Below, in pieces: positions 60,006-64,000 of a stretch of 64,000 nucleotides of DNA. How positions within the stretch are numbered: the first letter of the stretch is position 1; each line of letters begins with the position of its first letter. The stretch is from Montifringilla adamsi (Eukaryota; Chordata; Aves; Passeriformes; Passeridae): NCBI GenBank assembly GCA_017590115.1, contig JAGGNK010011003.1, positions 1,272,955 to 1,336,954 on the forward strand. The letters run 5' to 3'. Position numbers and translations under genes: made by a program. The notes under the pieces are model-generated. The model worked only from the letters and a program-made list of their open reading frames with translations. It ran no database searches and was not told the origin of the DNA.

Positions 60006-60355
60006 GAACCATGGAATCATTAAGGTTGAAAGAGTCCCCCAAGATCACAGAGTCCAACCATTAACCCAGCACTGCCGTGTTCACCATTAACCATGTCCCC
60101 AAGTGCCACATCCACACATTTTTTGAACACTTCCAGAACTGGGGACTCCACCACTGCACTGAGTAGCCTGTGCCAGTGCCTGACCACCCTTTCAGCAAAG
60201 AGATTTTCCAGTATCCAACCTGAACTTCCCCTGGTTTCCTCTCCTCCTGTCCCTTGTCCCCTGGGAACAGCGTCTGACCCCCCTCCAGCTGCACCCTCCT
60301 GTCAGGGAGTTCGGAGAGCCAGAAGGTTGCCCCTGAGCCTCCCTTTCTCCAGGAA
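60006..60355 (-). mobile_element. CR1 LINE 3' fragment
   Basis: GAACCATGGAATCATTAAGG, AAGTGCCACATCCACACATT, CTTTCAGCAAAGAGATTTTC, TCCCTTTCTCCAGGAAAATT. Arranged head-to-head with the next copy. Confidence 0.93.
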
Positions 60356-60437
60356 AATTAAACTGCTGAATCAGATGCCTTTCCAGAGTTTTTTTGCACT
60401 CCCAAATGAGAACCAAGCAGATCCCCCTTGAGAAATC

Positions 60438-60953
60438 ATTTTCATTACTGTGTCCACTTGTGGCCCCTCAGTTTGGGAAGGACATTGAGATGCTTGGGCA
60501 CATCCAGAGGAGGCAACAAGGCTGGTGAGGGGCTGGGAACACAAGCTCTGTGAGGAAGCAATGAGGGAGCTGGGGGTGTTTAGCCTGGAGAAAAGGAAAC
60601 TCAGAGGTGACCTTATCACTCTCTACAGCCCCCTGAAAGGTGCCTGTGCTCAGCTGGGGCTGGGCTCTTTCTCCAGGCAGCACTGACAGAACCAGAGGAC
60701 ACAGCCTTAAGCTGCACCAAGGGAAATTTAGGTTGGATATTAGGAAAAGCTTTTTACAGAAAGAGTGATAAAGTACTGGAATGGCCTGCCCAGGGAGGTG
60801 GTGGAGTTACCATCCCTGGAGGTGTTTAACAAAGCCTGGATGTGGCACTCAGTGCCATGGTTTAGTTGAGGTGTTAGGGCTGGGGTGGACTCCATGATTT
60901 TGAGGTCTCTTCCAACCTTGTGTGATTCTGTGATTTGGTGATTCTGTGATTCC
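60438..60953 (+). mobile_element. CR1 LINE fragment, about 515 bp, with intact terminus
   Basis: GAGGGAGCTGGGGGTGTTTA, CTGGAGAAAAGGAAACTCAG, TGGCCTGCCCAGGGAGGTGG, GAGGTCTCTTCCAACCTTGT, and two direct copies of GTGATTCTGTGATT at the very end, the usual CR1 terminal octamer repeat. The best-preserved CR1 of the window; antisense to the gene. Confidence 0.95.
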
Positions 60954-61659
60954 CACAGGAGATGGGAACAGTCAGAACCTGAATTCACAGCATGAGAACC
61001 ACCAGCTTCTCAAGTCTGGGAGGACTTAATCAGAGGATGGAGGTTTGATGGGACCAGGGAAGGAGGAGCAGTTACACACCCTCAGGAACGAGCTGAGGCA
61101 GTGCTGTGCTAGACCATAACCATGTATCCATCTAAGCAATGCTCTGACTGGAGGCCACAAGGGCGTTTTTGAAGATGCTGCTCCCCACACCCATGTGCAT
61201 CTCTTCTAGGAGCACAACCCACTCCGAAAGCAGCAGCTCACTCATCTGGAAGCACAAGGGATAAAAAGACCTCAGTAAGATAAAGGTAATAACAAACAGC
61301 TTTTAGTTTTGCCCTTCCCAATTACACAAAAGCCACCAAGCCATCCTTGATGCACCATCCCTCAGGGACTGACCAGACTTGACCACACCAGCAATGGACA
61401 ATCTGAAGGCGGCAAATACAGATACAAATGTTAAAATCATCCAAATGAGTAAGTAACAGGCTTCCAGCTGACCAGAGACAGTGACATTTCTTCTAAAATT
61501 ATTCTTGCAGTTGGCAGCAGCTGCTAAATCTCTTTCTGTGCTCTGAGACGACCCAAACATCTGCACATTCTCACAATGAGAATGTGCAGAATCTCCTCAA
61601 AAGGCAGGAGGTCTTCTATAGAAAATGCTGGAGGGGCAGCAGCTCCTGGCTTGGCTGCT

Positions 61660-61776
61660 CCAGACTGGGCTTGGAGCAACCTGGGACAGTGGAAGGTGTC
61701 CCTGCCTGTGGCAGGGGGTGGCACTGGATGTGATTTAAGGTCCCTCCCAGCCCAAACTATTCTGGGCTTCTATATA
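61660..61776 (+). mobile_element. CR1 LINE 3' fragment, short
   Basis: GACTGGGCTTGGAGCAACCT, GTGGAAGGTGTCCCTGCCTG, TTTAAGGTCCCTCCCAGCCC, ATTCTGGGCTTCTATATAA. Confidence 0.88.
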
Positions 61777-62165
61777 ACCCATGAACTTGATTTAAACAGG
61801 AGAAACCTTCATGATTGCTGATGAAGAAGCTTTTCCAGACATTCTCACATCCCAAAATAATTAGCATTTTAGTGGCAGTTCACAGGCCTAAATAGCTCAG
61901 CTGCTTCTTTTAATTAGAAGATTTTTATGCAATTATTGCACCCCTGCTATTCCCTTAAATGAGACAAAGCTCTGAAGCTCCCATGCCACCAAAATACTTA
62001 TTTTGGGGCCCTGACCAAAAAAAAAAAAATCCCTTTTAGTGTCAGCCAGCAGACTGCCTACCTCTACAACACCACTTCACCTTGCTGTCCTTCCAACACA
62101 AAAAATTCTCATCTGTCTACTCAAGTAAAATGAATGTAACAAATAATATTAATTCTAACAACAAC

Positions 62166-62180
62166 AATAATAATAATAAT
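62166..62180. repeat. Short AAT microsatellite
   Basis: Five units of AAT/ATA within A/T-rich sequence that begins with an AAC run. Confidence 0.75.
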
Positions 62181-64000
62181 TTATTGTGCAAGTGACTGAA
62201 GTCAGTGTCTGTTACTATTTTACATGGCTCTTACATTGTGCATCTCATGCTTTCAAAACACAAGGGACAATCCTGGATCACAACCAGAAAAAGCTGGGAA
62301 AAAGCCCAAGTTCTCCATCCTGCAATTCCTCCATCCATCCTTGCCTGGGTGGCCAGGTAGGGAAAGAAACAGAGACTTCAAAGGTGCTGCAAGCTGTAGA
62401 TCTAAAAGCTGATCTTCCCCTTGCACCCTCCACCTCCATGCAGCGTTGCTTAGAAATCTTCTGGAGCACTGTTAATTAGAGGGGCAAGGGGGAATAATTC
62501 CAGGTCATGGGGTAGCCCCAGTGCCCCTGGGAAAAGGGAAGAAAACCAAGGCATGGTTCCCTGAGGGCAGAGTGCTTCCCTTGCCCCTGCCACAGGCACT
62601 GGGCTGCCACAGGTCAACTTCCATGGGATCCTAAACCTGCCTCACTGCCAAACATTGGCACCCACAGCTTCTGCCAGCTCCCTCAGCAAAGGCTAATGTT
62701 CCTCAGAAAGGACTAAGGATCACAAGATTCCTTGGTGAACCAGCTCAGCCTGGTGATTCAAGAGAAAAGTATTTTTTTTCCTTGGCTGGGTGAAGTTTTC
62801 CATGGATTCTGTGAGCTGATTTAAATCACCAAACGCTCACATGATCATCACGTCTGAGACCAGGGTGCAGACAGCCCAGTCAGCAGAGGCAGATCCACCC
62901 TTCCCACTGCAGCTCAGACGGACATCTCTAATCCCAACATGAAACCACATCCATGAAAGCACCCCCAGAACATCTCAAAACCCACACTGTGAACCAGAGG
63001 CTGGTGCCTTTCTCAGCCGGGCAGAGCTCCCCGTCCTGCTCTGTGGCTTTGCCTCTTTTGCATTCCAATGGAGGGACTGGGTATGGCTACACACCAGGCT
63101 CTTCCTACACACCAGCTCTTCCCTTCTTCTCTTCTCCTGGGTTTCCACACCTCCACTACAGTCCTGTTGGAGCCAGGAGACCGCCCTGAGGGGCCAAAGT
63201 AGATTCTGAAGCTATGAGAAAGGAAGTAAAGCAATGGGCATGTTCACAGCAGCTGATGTCACAAGGAGCCCTGTGATTCTCCAAGATTATTTTAGTCCTT
63301 CATGTGAGATGGCAGGGAGGTGAATTTGGTAGGATGTGGTTTATTCCTGAGGGATGGGGTCTGTCTAGGTGAAGGGAAATGGTGCAGAGCAAATGAGCAA
63401 GAACCAACACAGACACCACAAGGACCACTTGAGCCTCAAGGCAATTCAGTCCCAGGACAGGACACAAAACTTGTCATGCATTTACCAAAGAAAAAATAAG
63501 GACATGGGGAAAGCAACACTTTATTTGAGAACAGATTTCCCACTGCTTCCCTTCAACACTGAGATTGTTCTCTATGCTACCACCTGATTTGAAGTCTTCT
63601 AATTCTTTAATGAGCAGTTCATTTCAGTGCCATTAGTTCATTAGCACACCTAAGCTTTCAGATGTTTTACATACCACCTTGAACATGTCAACTCTTGCCT
63701 TCTCTGGAAAGACACTTTGGGAAGGGCACCCCTCCATCTGTAGCCATGTCCAGCAGTGCACAACCCCATCCCGTTCTGTGGAACAGGTCCAAATCCTGCA
63801 GCTCCACCCCTGCAAATGCTCCAGTATTGTTTAAAAATATCAACCCAATGCTATGGTCACAAGCCAAGCTGCAATGGATACTTGGGATCTGTCTCCCTGG
63901 GATCTGTCCCTCCACAGTCCCCTGACCAAAGAGCAGTGCAGTATCACCCAGGTGATGACTGTAACACGGGAGGGGGTTTGGAAGGGAGAATTCCGAGGAA

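Larger units (their letters stand above)
49009..64000 (-). other. EIF4G3 intron upstream of exon A (partial)
   Basis: This is 15 kb of sequence upstream of exon A, assigned to an intron because exon A begins inside a codon. It holds a 24-bp minisatellite next to a CpG-rich patch (53792-54250), one unrecognised protein-like frame (52541-52803) and CR1 fragments at 56840, 59213, 60006, 60438 and 61660. I did not find the preceding coding exon. Confidence 0.65.

Noticed and set aside
1..64000. CRISPR arrays, tRNA or rRNA genes, bacterial-style operons
   Set aside because: None seen. Direct repeats here are CR1 fragments or minisatellites without unique spacers, and the sequence is vertebrate.

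Overview
The window looks like a piece of a bird nuclear genome. The evidence is 27 short 3' fragments of CR1 LINEs, most with the usual CR1 tail wording and several ending in the ATTCTGTG-type terminus, plus long introns and exons bounded by AG/GT splice sites. A songbird is possible, but I cannot show it. There are no bacterial-style operons, and nearly all long open frames are chance frames inside introns and repeats.

I can support one gene: the 5' (N-terminal) part of EIF4G3 (eukaryotic translation initiation factor 4 gamma 3, eIF4GII), on the minus strand. Nine exons are recognised, in transcription order: 48933-49008, 40817-40945, 22567-22662, 17610-17642 (33-nt microexon), 11761-11781 (21-nt microexon), 10584-10763, 9479-9593, 6116-6216 and 3292-3414. 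Their reading phases join exactly, giving 292 codons counting the codon split at the upstream boundary. The product is the proline/glutamine-rich N-terminal arm, ending with the poly(A)-binding-protein contact segment (KREKKT / [18 protein letters not shown]), which is split between the last two exons. The more 5' exons lie above 64000. The eIF4E-binding motif and the MIF4G and MA3 domains must lie below position 1.

Region by region: 1-3291 is downstream intron. 3292-10763 holds four constitutive-looking exons in short introns. 10764-22566 holds the two consecutive in-frame microexons, which add 7 and 11 residues. 22663-40816 is an 18-kb intron with several CR1 copies, a 22-bp minisatellite and a close inverted CR1 pair. 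40817-49008 holds two upstream exons. 49009-64000 is intron with a CpG-rich patch, a 24-bp minisatellite, one unrecognised protein-like frame and more CR1.

The most interesting signals concern splicing and RNA structure of the EIF4G3 N-terminus: the microexon pair with a UGC cluster before the smaller one; a 9-nt tandem acceptor that would add or drop three residues; an inverted CR1 pair flanking the exon that carries half of the PABP site; and a G-rich 30-bp minisatellite just downstream of the 21-nt microexon.
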